Origin: a virus
IMG/VR virus record: IMGVR_UViG_3300017727_000132
Coordinates: 1-26,212 of that record
Reading direction: 5' to 3' (one strand)
Length of the DNA stretch: 26,212 nt
Made by a program: the position numbers and the translations under genes. Positions 7,098 to 14,096 of this stretch are shown here, piece by piece. The stretch's first letter is position 1, and each line of letters begins with the position of its first letter. The notes beneath the pieces are model-generated. The model was not told the DNA's origin. It saw only the letters and a program-made list of their open reading frames with translations, and made no database searches.

Positions 7098-8183
7098 ATG
7101 GCCGAAACAGAAAATAAGTTAGAGGTGTTGGAACAAGAAGCAGTAGTAGAGGCGCAAGCCAACCCTATGGCTGATGCTCCAAAAAAGAATGCTGTAGCAG
7201 CTGAACCAACTCATCTGAAAAACGATGCTGAGGATTTAGGTGCACCTGTAGTAAAACCTACTGACAGCAATCCGGACGCAACTAAAAAATCTAAACAGGT
7301 TTCTGGTGACGCTCAACAAGCAAATGCTGGTGCTGCTGAGGCAATGCCAAAATTAAAAGAAGAGCAAGACGAGGAAACTGTCGAGGCAGATGATTCTTCA
7401 AAAGAAGTTGTTAAAGAGGAAGAAATCGTGGAAGAAGATGAAAAAATCGATGTATCCGCTGATGTCGAAGCTTTAACAAAAGACGAAGATTTATCTGAAG
7501 AGTTTAAATCGAAAGCTGCTACTATTTTCGAAGCTGCTGTTAACTCAAAAGTTAAAGAAGCAAAGAAGAAAATGATGGCTGGTTACGAAGAAAAACTTAA
7601 AGAAGAGATTGATACTGCTAAGGGCGAACTTGTAGAAAAAGTTGACTCATATCTATCATATGTTGTAGAAGAGTGGATGAAAGAAAACGAGATAGCGCTT
7701 GAAAGAGGTATCAAAGGAGAAATTGCCGAGGACTTTATATCTGGTTTGAAAAAACTATTTGAAGACCATTACATCGATGTCCCGGATGAAAAATATGACG
7801 TGCTTGAAGATCAAGCTTCAAAAATTGAAGACTTAGAAAACAAACTAAACGAACAGATCGAAAAGAATGTTGAACTAAAATCTGGTATATCAGAAAAAAC
7901 TAAAGACTCAATCATTTCAAAAATGGGTGAAGATTTAGCTGATACATCAAAAGAGAAGTTTAACAAACTTGCTGAAGAAGTTGAGTTTGAAAATGAAAAA
8001 GACTTCACATCTAAAGTAGCTACTATTAAAGAAAGTTACTTTGGTATAAAATCAGAAGCTTCTTCTGGTGATTTAGATGATGTAGCGGTAGGCGATGAAT
8101 CGACTCCGGTTGATTTAACGAATGCTATGGCTGCTTATACCGCCGCTATAAGTAAAACAAAAGACATGAAAGTGTCTAAATAA
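7098..8183 (+). CDS. 22: Prohead scaffold protein gp22
   Basis: Major scaffolding core protein around which gp23 assembles, later degraded by gp21. It has 361 aa, longer than T4 gp22 (about 269), with the excess in a low-complexity Ala/Glu/Asp/Lys N-terminal region (about 1-120). Residues about 120-320 are highly charged and predicted coiled-coil (EEFKSKAATIFEAAVNSKVKEAKKKM..., EDQASKIEDLENKLNEQIEKNVELKSGI). The FEAAVNSKV and FISGLKKLFEDHYIDVPDEKYD patterns are typical of marine gp22. The C-terminus (LTNAMAAYTAAISKT) is the conserved end that contacts capsid. AAGGAG precedes the ATG. A late-box variant for gp23 lies inside its 3' end. Confidence 0.92.
   Translation: MAETENKLEVLEQEAVVEAQANPMADAPKKNAVAAEPTHLKNDAEDLGAPVVKPTDSNPDATKKSKQVSGDAQQANAGAAEAMPKLKEEQDEETVEADDSSKEVVKEEEIVEEDEKIDVSADVEALTKDEDLSEEFKSKAATIFEAAVNSKVKEAKKKMMAGYEEKLKEEIDTAKGELVEKVDSYLSYVVEEWMKENEIALERGIKGEIAEDFISGLKKLFEDHYIDVPDEKYDVLEDQASKIEDLENKLNEQIEKNVELKSGISEKTKDSIISKMGEDLADTSKEKFNKLAEEVEFENEKDFTSKVATIKESYFGIKSEASSGDLDDVAVGDESTPVDLTNAMAAYTAAISKTKDMKVSK
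8147..8154 (+). promoter_or_regulatory. Candidate internal late box for gp23
   Basis: TATAAGTA within the gp22 3' coding region (codons for A-I-S-K), 51 nt before gp23. It is identical to the box before gp20 and at a distance similar to that of the gp22 box. It could be chance in AT-rich coding DNA. Confidence 0.4.
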
Positions 8184-8205
8184 AAAATAGAGGAGAGAAG
8201 AAGAT

Positions 8206-9552
8206 ATGTACTTATCTGAAACTTACGAGAAAAAATGGCAGCCAGTCTTAGAGCATCCTGATTTACCAAAAATTGAGGATTCTTACAGACGTGCCGTTAC
8301 AGCAACTATCTTGGAAAACCAAGAAGCTGCACTAAAAGAAGACGCTGCTTTCATTAGCGAAGCTGCACCAACTAACTCTACAGGTGCTTCTATTTCTAAC
8401 TGGGATCCAATTTTGATCTCATTAGTAAGAAGAGCAATGCCTAACCTTATCGCATACGATATCGCTGGTGTACAACCAATGACTGGTCCAACAGGACTTA
8501 TCTTTGCAATGAGAAGTAGATATACTAACCAATCTGGCACAGAGGCGTTATTTGACGCTGCTGATACAGATTTCTCAGGTAGAAACGCTGCTGGTTCAGC
8601 TGTAGATGGTTATTCTACAACTGCTGATTCAGGCGCTAACCCTGCTGTTCTTAATGACGCTTCACCAGGTACTTACACAAAAGGTACTGCAATGTCAACT
8701 GCTGCCGCTGAGGCACTAGGTGACGCTGCTGGTAATGCATTTGCTGAAATGGCTTTCTCAATTGAGAAGTCAACTGTAACTGCTAAAAGTAGAGCGCTTA
8801 AAGCTGAATACACTATGGAACTTGCACAAGACTTAAAAGCAATCCATGGTTTAGACGCTGAAACAGAACTTGCAAACATTCTATCTGCTGAGATCCTTGC
8901 TGAGATCAACAGAGAAGTTGTAAGAACAATTTACATCAACGCTGAAAAAGGTGCTTCTGCTAACACAGGAACAATCAACACAACTACTGAAGGTATCTTT
9001 GATTTAGATACAGACTCAAACGGTAGATGGTCAGTTGAAAGATTTAAAGGTCTTATGTTCCAAGTTGAGAGAGAAGCAAACACAATCGCTATGAGAACTA
9101 GACGTGGAAAAGGTAACATGATTATCTGTTCTTCAGACGTTGCTAGCGCATTGCAAATGGCTGGTGTTTTAGATTACACACCTGCTTTGAACAACAATCT
9201 AAACGTTGACGATACTGGTAATACTTTTGCTGGTGTATTAAACGGTAGATACAAAGTGTACATTGATCCATACTCAGCTAACCAAGCTGCGAAGCAATAC
9301 TTCGTTGTAGGTTACAAAGGTACTTCACCTTACGATGCTGGTATGTTCTATTGCCCATATGTTCCACTACAAATGGTGAGAGCAGTTGGACAAGACACTT
9401 TCCAACCGAAAATCGGTTTCAAAACTAGATACGGCTTACAAGCAAACCCATTTGCTGAAGCAGGTACTGGTGACGCAGCTGTTATTAACGGTTCAGGTTC
9501 AGCGAATGCTAACAGATACTACAGAAGAGTACAAGTTGCAAACTTAATGTAA
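8206..9552 (+). CDS. 23: Major capsid protein gp23
   Basis: Main HK97-fold shell subunit, 448 aa, shorter than T4 gp23 (521) as is usual for marine T4-like phages. Conserved elements: ISNWDPILISLVRRAMPNLIAYDIAGVQPMTGPTGLIFAMRSRY (about 65-108), AEYTMELAQDLKAIHGLDAETELANILSAEILAEINREV (about 205-243), and the C-terminal PYVPLQMVRAVGQDTFQPKIGFKTRYG. The N-terminal propeptide likely ends at I50-S51-E52|A53, matching the gp21 cleavage rule. Codon use is richer in GAC/AAC/ATC than its neighbours, as expected for a very highly expressed gene. GAGGAG at 8191-8196 is its ribosome site. A strong terminator follows. Confidence 0.97.
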   Translation: MYLSETYEKKWQPVLEHPDLPKIEDSYRRAVTATILENQEAALKEDAAFISEAAPTNSTGASISNWDPILISLVRRAMPNLIAYDIAGVQPMTGPTGLIFAMRSRYTNQSGTEALFDAADTDFSGRNAAGSAVDGYSTTADSGANPAVLNDASPGTYTKGTAMSTAAAEALGDAAGNAFAEMAFSIEKSTVTAKSRALKAEYTMELAQDLKAIHGLDAETELANILSAEILAEINREVVRTIYINAEKGASANTGTINTTTEGIFDLDTDSNGRWSVERFKGLMFQVEREANTIAMRTRRGKGNMIICSSDVASALQMAGVLDYTPALNNNLNVDDTGNTFAGVLNGRYKVYIDPYSANQAAKQYFVVGYKGTSPYDAGMFYCPYVPLQMVRAVGQDTFQPKIGFKTRYGLQANPFAEAGTGDAAVINGSGSANANRYYRRVQVANLM

Positions 9553-9583
9553 TATTGATACTTTTGTGTATCTTACACAATTC

Positions 9584-9617
9584 AAAAGGGGCGACTTTAA
9601 ACATCGCCCCTTTTTTT
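9584..9617 (+). terminator. Rho-independent terminator after gp23
   Basis: An 11-bp perfect stem (AAAAGGGGCGA at 9584-9594 with TCGCCCCTTTT at 9604-9614), a 9-nt loop and a run of seven T at 9611-9617. It ends the capsid operon. A smaller alternative hairpin (TTGTGTA/TACACAA, 9564-9580) sits just upstream. Confidence 0.93.
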
Positions 9618-9631
9618 ATGCCTCCGGTATG

Positions 9632-9639
9632 GATAAATA
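9632..9639 (+). promoter_or_regulatory. Late-like box (GATAAATA) before the small membrane protein gene
   Basis: One mismatch (first base) from TATAAATA, located directly after the gp23 terminator and 5 nt before ATG 9645. A start about 6 nt downstream would give an essentially leaderless message. Because the upstream terminator would cut off read-through, some promoter is needed here, which supports the call. Confidence 0.45.
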
Positions 9640-9644
9640 GTATT

Positions 9645-9878
9645 ATGAAAAAGACACTATTTCAACTATCTTGGATATTAGGTTTAAGCGCAGGAATATT
9701 ATTACTTTCTATTATAGTTTTTCCTGGACCAGAGAAAAGACAAGATTTTTTACAAAAGCAGTTAGATAATATTCAAAAACAAAAAGAAATACTAACTCAA
9801 AAAGAATACGAGTTACTCCTAAAAGCTTATGATAAAGAGTGGCAAGATTTAGACAAGGCAGAAAATGACAACAACTAA
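9645..9878 (+). CDS. Small membrane-anchored coiled-coil protein
   Basis: A 77-aa protein of unknown function. Residues about 5-26 (LFQLSWILGLSAGILLLSIIVF) form one hydrophobic transmembrane helix after two lysines. The remainder (about 32-77) is a charged, Gln/Lys/Glu-rich coiled coil. The positive N-terminus predicts N-in topology with the coiled coil outside the inner membrane, which resembles an inner-membrane spanin subunit, though location and size do not prove that. I chose ATG 9645: in-frame ATG 9618 lies in the terminator T-run and a longer frame would run through the terminator. It overlaps the next gene by 14 nt. Confidence 0.65.
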   Translation: MKKTLFQLSWILGLSAGILLLSIIVFPGPEKRQDFLQKQLDNIQKQKEILTQKEYELLLKAYDKEWQDLDKAENDNN

Positions 9879-10485
9879 TAGTTATTTAAGGCAACCAACA
9901 TCGCAAGATTACGCTTCACCTACTCAGTTTAAATTTTCAATACTTAAATTGCCTAAAGTAGAATTTTTTGTAACACAAGTAAATATACCTGGTATTACAT
10001 TAGGCACAGCTGTTCAAAAAACACCATTAAAGAACATACCAACACCAGGTGACCAGTTAAACTACGAAGATTTACAAGTTTCATTTCAAGTTGATGAAAA
10101 CTTAGAAAACTACCAAGAAATACATGGTTGGCTAGTTGGTCTAGGTTTTCCAAGAGATTACTCTGAATATAGAAACTTAACAGGTGCAGGTGCAGATAGA
10201 TTTCCTACAACTAATTCTGTTTCTACAGAACCAGGTAAAGTAAAATATGGTACATCGGACGCTGGTGCTACATATTCAGACGCTACACTATCTATACTAA
10301 CAAGTAAAAATAATGCTGTACAAGAAGTTAGATTTAGAGATTTATATCCTACTTCTTTGAGTGGATTGCAATACGACCAACAGGCTGAAGATGTTAATTA
10401 TCTTACTGCTACGGTTACATTTAGCTATTTGATTTATGATTTTGCGAGTGTAGGTGCTTCGGCAACTACTGTTACTACCTCGTAA
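9865..10485 (+). CDS. Tail-tube-family protein (gp19/gp54-like) in the gp3 position
   Basis: A 206-aa protein. Residues about 20-48 (TQFKFSILKLPKVEFFVTQVNIPGITLG) and 55-96 (KNIPTPGDQLNYEDLQVSFQVDENLENYQEIHGWLVGLGFP) match the tail tube fold pattern: a strand pair, then a hydrophobic-pocket helix with W and LGFP. A C-terminal strand (TATVTFSYLIYDF) parallels the end of gp19. In T4 the gp19 fold is reused in the tube initiator gp54, and cyanophages usually place gp3 (tail completion) between gp23 and uvsY. It could therefore be a tube initiator, terminator or second tube protein; sequence alone does not decide. Confidence 0.65.
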   Translation: MTTTNSYLRQPTSQDYASPTQFKFSILKLPKVEFFVTQVNIPGITLGTAVQKTPLKNIPTPGDQLNYEDLQVSFQVDENLENYQEIHGWLVGLGFPRDYSEYRNLTGAGADRFPTTNSVSTEPGKVKYGTSDAGATYSDATLSILTSKNNAVQEVRFRDLYPTSLSGLQYDQQAEDVNYLTATVTFSYLIYDFASVGASATTVTTS

Positions 10486-10489
10486 AAGC

Positions 10490-10518
10490 TTTACATTTCA
10501 ATAGTTTTGTGATATAAT
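10490..10518 (+). promoter_or_regulatory. Sigma70-like promoter of uvsY
   Basis: TTTACA (10490-10495), a 17-bp spacer, then TATAAT (10513-10518) with TGTG just upstream. The predicted transcription start is about 10525, 3 nt before the uvsY ATG. The GGAG at 10519-10522 would be used only on read-through transcripts. GTAAA/TTTAC (482-486/490-494 in the 10 kb block) forms a small inverted repeat at the -35. Confidence 0.8.
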
Positions 10519-10527
10519 GGAGATATT

Positions 10528-10956
10528 ATGGATTTAGAAAAATTACAAGAACTGGCTGATAAAGACTTGTCTATCAATGATTCGGAGTTAGATTTAGAGT
10601 CTTTAAAAACACCACAATTACACAACAAATATATGAAACACTTAACAAAGTTTAAGTTAATGTTGAGTCGTGCCGAATCTGAATATAGAACAATCAAAAG
10701 AGATAAGTGGGAATATTATACTGGTAAGGCAGACGCCTCAGTATATGCACAAAAACCATTTGATTTAAAAATATTAAAAACTGATATAGACAAATACTTA
10801 GAAGCTGACGAAGATTTACAGAGAATAAAACAAAAGGTAGATTATTTAAATGTTGTTGTTGATTTCTTAGATAGAACAATTAGACAAATAACAAATAGAA
10901 CATTTACTATAAAAAATTCTATAGATTGGAAGAAGTTTACTAGTGGCGCAATTTAA
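10528..10956 (+). CDS. uvsY: Recombination mediator UvsY
   Basis: Loads the UvsX recombinase onto gp32-covered single-stranded DNA, in recombination-dependent replication and repair. It has 142 aa (T4 UvsY 137). The helical, Lys/Asp-rich sequence with KYMKHLTKFKLMLSRAESEYRTIKRDKWEYYTGKADASVYAQKPFDLKILKTDIDKYL at about 36-92 and a DFLDRTIRQITNRTFTIKNSIDWKKF end is typical of the family. The W-x-Y-Y-x-G-K-A segment (about 67-75) is highly conserved. It starts at the 5' end of the uvsY-oxygenase-uvsW unit and its TAA overlaps the next ATG by 1 nt. Confidence 0.92.
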   Translation: MDLEKLQELADKDLSINDSELDLESLKTPQLHNKYMKHLTKFKLMLSRAESEYRTIKRDKWEYYTGKADASVYAQKPFDLKILKTDIDKYLEADEDLQRIKQKVDYLNVVVDFLDRTIRQITNRTFTIKNSIDWKKFTSGAI

Positions 10957-11534
10957 TGAATATTTTAAAAGAAGATTTATTTCCTACTAGAATTTTTTTA
11001 GTTGATAATCTTTTAAAAGAAGAATATATCAACACAATGAGAGAAGATATACTCTCTACACCTAAAAAACAATCTAGGCCTAAATTACAATACGAACTAA
11101 AATATAAAGAGTTGGTTGATAGAGTTTATAATATTGCACAATCTTATTTTATTGATATGATGTGGAATGTAGAAGACTATCAAATTACAGATATGTGGTC
11201 TAACGTATTAAAGCCTGGAGAAAGTCATTCATTACATACACATTCAAATAATGTTATAAGTGGTGTTTACTATATACAAGCAAAGAATTCAGAAATACGA
11301 TTTTTTGATCCTAGACCACAAACAAGAATTTTAATTCCTAGAGCTTGGCAAGATAATAAAGAAAATTCAACAACATGGTTTTATCCAGCAACTACAAATA
11401 GATTGTTAATGTTTCCTTCTTGGCTAGAACACGATGTACCTACTACACAAGAGGAAAGAATATCTATTTCCTGGAATATTATGTTTAAAGGTAAGATTGG
11501 TTCTTCCGAAGAATATCAATCAGCAGAGTTTTAA
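10956..11534 (+). CDS. 2OG-Fe(II) oxygenase superfamily protein (no. 2)
   Basis: A 192-aa protein of the phage-rich putative 2OG-Fe(II) oxygenase family with a TIGR02466/PF13759-like layout. It has H94-x-H96 (SLHTHSNN), then SGVYYIQ (102-108), RFFDPRPQ (115-122), LLMFPSWLEH with distal His159, and Arg168 in RISISWN. The C-terminus (SWNIMFKGKIG) is nearly the same as that of the protein at 21298-21927 (AWNIMPKGKIG), suggesting the two are recent paralogs. It sits between uvsY and uvsW with 1-nt and 0-nt junctions, so it is co-translated with recombination genes. The substrate is unknown. Confidence 0.82.
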   Translation: MNILKEDLFPTRIFLVDNLLKEEYINTMREDILSTPKKQSRPKLQYELKYKELVDRVYNIAQSYFIDMMWNVEDYQITDMWSNVLKPGESHSLHTHSNNVISGVYYIQAKNSEIRFFDPRPQTRILIPRAWQDNKENSTTWFYPATTNRLLMFPSWLEHDVPTTQEERISISWNIMFKGKIGSSEEYQSAEF

Positions 11535-13016
11535 ATGACCGCAACAAAGTATATTATCATAGACAAAAAAGATGAAGTACATCTAAAGATTGAAGCTGAC
11601 GCCGATATTAGGAGAGATATATCAGAGTACTTTACTTTTGAGGTACCTGGTTTTAAGTTTATGCCTCAGTTTCGAAACAGAGTATGGGACGGAAAGATAA
11701 GGTTATTTTCGTATGCAAACGGTCAAATATATGCAGGATTATATCCTTATATCTTAAATTGGTGTAAAGAAAACAATGTCCAAGTAGTAGATGGTACGAA
11801 GATTAAAGATGTGGTTGTTGATGATAAAGTGGTTGACCGATTTTTAAAAGCACTTAAAATACCAAAGATTGAGATAAGAGATTATCAAAAAGAAGCATTT
11901 GTACATTCTATTAAAAAGAGTAGATGTTTGTTGTTATCACCCACAGCTTCAGGTAAATCATTAATAGTTTACTTAATGTTGATATACAATCTAGTAAGAT
12001 TAAGAGATAAAAAACAAGATAAGATATTAATTATTGTACCTACAACATCATTAGTAGAACAATTATTTAAAGATTTCAAAGATTATGGTTACAATAGTGA
12101 ACGTAACGTACATAGAATATATCAAGGCCATGACAAAGACACAAAGAAAAGAGTTATTATATCTACATGGCAATCAATATACAATCAACCTAAAAAATGG
12201 TTTAGTCAATTCGGTATGGTAATTGGTGATGAGGCACACTTATTTAAAGCAGTTTCATTAACTAAGATATTAACTAAATTAGAACAATGTAAATATAGAG
12301 TTGGTTTAACAGGTACTTTAGATGGTACAAAGACACACAAATTAGTTTTAGAAGGACTGTTTGGTACAGTCAATAAGGTAATATCTACAAGTGAATTACA
12401 AGAAAATAAACAACTAGCCGATTTAAAAATATTTTGTTTGGTATTACAACATGATAAAAACGCTAGACATTTTTTAAAAGATAAGACATATCAGGAAGAA
12501 ATGGATTACTTGGTCGCTAATGAAAAGAGAAATAAATTTATTAGAAACTTAGCTGTAAACAGTATTGGAAATACACTATGTTTGTTTCAGTATGTAGAAA
12601 AACACGGAACAATTTTAAAACAAATGATAGAAGACAAAGCAGAAAACAAAAAAGTTTTCTTTGTCTATGGAGGAGTTGAAACAGATGAACGAGAAAAAAT
12701 CAGAGAAATCACCGAAAAATCGGATAACGCCATTATTGTGGCTTCTTACGGCACTTTCTCAACCGGAATTAATATACGGAATTTGCATAACATTATTTTT
12801 GCTAGTCCTTCTAAATCTCGCATAAGAAATTTACAAAGTATTGGTAGAGGTTTAAGATTAAAAGATAATAAATCAGAAGCTACATTATACGATATATCAG
12901 ATGATTTAACTTATAATGAAAAAGAGAACTACACTTTGGCACACTTTAGAGAAAGAATAAATATATATGGACAAGAAGAGTTTAATTACGAAATACATAA
13001 CGTAGAGTTAAAGTAA
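11535..13016 (+). CDS. uvsW: DNA/RNA helicase UvsW
   Basis: Superfamily 2 helicase that rewinds or branch-migrates recombination intermediates and unwinds origin R-loops, switching phage replication to the recombination-dependent mode. It has 493 aa (T4 about 503). The N-terminal domain has FRNRVWDGKIRLF (46-58). Motifs are Q-like RDYQ (115-118), Walker A PTASGKS (136-142), DEAH (232-235), motif III GLTGTLDG (258-265) and motif VI QSIGRGLR (434-441). It directly follows the oxygenase gene. A patch around 12680-12830 uses CGA/CGG/CGC and other codons rare elsewhere in the window, which hints at a recombinant segment. Confidence 0.94.
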   Translation: MTATKYIIIDKKDEVHLKIEADADIRRDISEYFTFEVPGFKFMPQFRNRVWDGKIRLFSYANGQIYAGLYPYILNWCKENNVQVVDGTKIKDVVVDDKVVDRFLKALKIPKIEIRDYQKEAFVHSIKKSRCLLLSPTASGKSLIVYLMLIYNLVRLRDKKQDKILIIVPTTSLVEQLFKDFKDYGYNSERNVHRIYQGHDKDTKKRVIISTWQSIYNQPKKWFSQFGMVIGDEAHLFKAVSLTKILTKLEQCKYRVGLTGTLDGTKTHKLVLEGLFGTVNKVISTSELQENKQLADLKIFCLVLQHDKNARHFLKDKTYQEEMDYLVANEKRNKFIRNLAVNSIGNTLCLFQYVEKHGTILKQMIEDKAENKKVFFVYGGVETDEREKIREITEKSDNAIIVASYGTFSTGINIRNLHNIIFASPSKSRIRNLQSIGRGLRLKDNKSEATLYDISDDLTYNEKENYTLAHFRERINIYGQEEFNYEIHNVELK

Positions 13017-13017
13017 T

Positions 13018-13431
13018 ATGGAACAAGATATAAAAATAGTCAAACTGGTAAACGGCGATGATATTGTTTGCAATATGCCAAACGAACAATTGCCAACTAA
13101 TTCACCAATGTTAAGAGTAGAGCGACCATTTCAAATAAAGTATGTACCTCAAATGACACCAGGTGGTGTTAAAGATTATGTAGCTTTAATGAAGTGGGCG
13201 GCTTACACACATGATATTGTTATTACTATCCCTAAAGATAAAATTATAACAATAACAAATGCTACAGATGAGATGAGTAAAAGTTATGCTAATTTTTCCA
13301 AAGATTATGATAAACTAGAAAAGAAAATAGACGACAATGTGTTCCGAAATGATGAATTGTCCGATGAAGAGAATGAGAAATTAAATGAAATATTTAATAG
13401 TTTTAGAGATGTTAAGAAGGTACTTAATTAG
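13018..13431 (+). CDS. Sm-like phage protein of unknown function
   Basis: A 137-aa product. The N-terminal part (IKIVKLVNGDDIVCNM, 5-20; then PFQIKYVPQ..., VALMKWAAYTHDIVITIPKDKIITITNATDEM) has the strand order of Sm-like small beta-barrels found in T4-like phages next to uvsW. The C-terminal 40 residues are acidic and helical (ELSDEENEKLNEIFNSF). RNA binding is possible for the fold, but no binding residue set is demonstrable. It starts 1 nt after the uvsW stop, so it belongs to that operon, and its stop lies inside a 6-bp inverted repeat. Confidence 0.6.
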   Translation: MEQDIKIVKLVNGDDIVCNMPNEQLPTNSPMLRVERPFQIKYVPQMTPGGVKDYVALMKWAAYTHDIVITIPKDKIITITNATDEMSKSYANFSKDYDKLEKKIDDNVFRNDELSDEENEKLNEIFNSFRDVKKVLN

Positions 13432-13464
13432 TACCTAATAGCCCTTATCACAGGCGACACGCCT
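13419..13464 (+). other. Two hairpins at the end of the uvsW operon
   Basis: Inverted repeat GGTACT/AGTACC (13419-13435) spans the stop codon, and AGGCG-ACA-CGCCT lies at 13452-13464. No T-run follows either, so they are not classical terminators; they may be RNA-end stabilisers or factor-dependent termination sites. Confidence 0.4.
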
Positions 13465-13486
13465 ATTATAACTAAAATTATTCAAA

Positions 13487-13512
13487 TGTCAATGCTCCAA
13501 TGAACATTGACA
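13487..13512 (+). promoter_or_regulatory. Inverted repeat overlapping the gp55 -35 element
   Basis: TGTCAATG (13487-13494) and CATTGACA (13505-13512) form a perfect 8-bp inverted repeat with a 10-nt spacer. The right arm contains the whole TTGACA -35 hexamer. This is a candidate operator, or a hairpin ending transcripts from the left. Confidence 0.5.
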
Positions 13513-13535
13513 AAAACAAAAAATAATGATATAGT
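13507..13535 (+). promoter_or_regulatory. Sigma70-like promoter of gp55
   Basis: TTGACA (13507-13512), 17-bp spacer, TATAGT (13530-13535). The predicted start is about 13542, 3 nt before the gp55 ATG, leaving no room for a ribosome-binding site. The hexamers together match 11 of 12 consensus positions. Confidence 0.82.
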
Positions 13536-13544
13536 GAGTATATT

Positions 13545-14096
13545 ATGAGATCAAAAAAAGAAAAAGAACATTACGTTAATAATAAAGAGTTTTTGCAGGC
13601 CATGATTGGTTACAAAAACGCTGTTGAAAAGGCTGCAAAAGCAAAACAGGAGAAACCACCTGTAACAGATTATATTGGTAGTTGTTTCTTAAAAATCGCA
13701 AACCACTTATCGTATAGACCTAACTTTATAAACTATACGTTTAAAGACGACATGATTTCCGACGGAATTGAAAACTGTTTGCAATATTTGGATAACTTTA
13801 ACCCAGATAAATCAAACAACCCCTTTGCCTACTTTACACAAATTATCTACTATGCGTTTATTCGTAGAATACAGAAAGAAAAAAAACAAACTACAATTAA
13901 GAATAAATTAATAATAGACGCCAACTATGATGATATGACATTACAACCAGGTGAAGATAGGGAGTTTAGAAATCAATTCTCAGAATTTTTAAGACAAAAT
14001 ACTACTATAGATGATTCTGTGGTGGCTAAAGAAAAAGTCAAAAAAGAAAGAAAAAAGAAAACAGTTAAGAAATCGACACTAGAATATTTTTTATAA
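13545..14096 (+). CDS. 55: Late-transcription sigma factor gp55
   Basis: Phage sigma factor that directs host RNA polymerase to TATAAATA late promoters such as those upstream in this window. It has 183 aa (T4 185). Residues about 40-115 (TDYIGSCFLKIANHLSYRPNFINYTFKDDMISDGIENCLQYLDNFNP... and NPFAYFTQIIYYAFIRRIQKEKK) are the sigma region-2-like core. The hydrophobic C-terminus STLEYFL matches the sliding-clamp-binding end of gp55, and a Lys/Arg-rich stretch precedes it. The start fits the family length, though the promoter is so close that a leaderless message is predicted. The stop overlaps the halogenase ATG. Confidence 0.93.
   Translation: MRSKKEKEHYVNNKEFLQAMIGYKNAVEKAAKAKQEKPPVTDYIGSCFLKIANHLSYRPNFINYTFKDDMISDGIENCLQYLDNFNPDKSNNPFAYFTQIIYYAFIRRIQKEKKQTTIKNKLIIDANYDDMTLQPGEDREFRNQFSEFLRQNTTIDDSVVAKEKVKKERKKKTVKKSTLEYFL

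Noticed and set aside
9555-9644. Upstream extension of the small membrane protein frame, including ATG 9618
   Set aside because: This stretch contains the strong gp23 terminator hairpin and T-run, so translation from there is improbable; ATG 9645 starts directly before a clear membrane helix.
12950-12975. AATAAATA-type sequences inside coding regions (for example in uvsW, 20700 and 19756) as late promoters
   Set aside because: The first base differs and they are in the middle of coding regions with no downstream gene start at a suitable distance; such matches are expected in AT-rich DNA.
13432-13544. tRNA or small RNA in the gap between the Sm-like gene and gp55
   Set aside because: Only about 110 nt with three short hairpins; no cloverleaf, T-loop sequence or CCA end was found.
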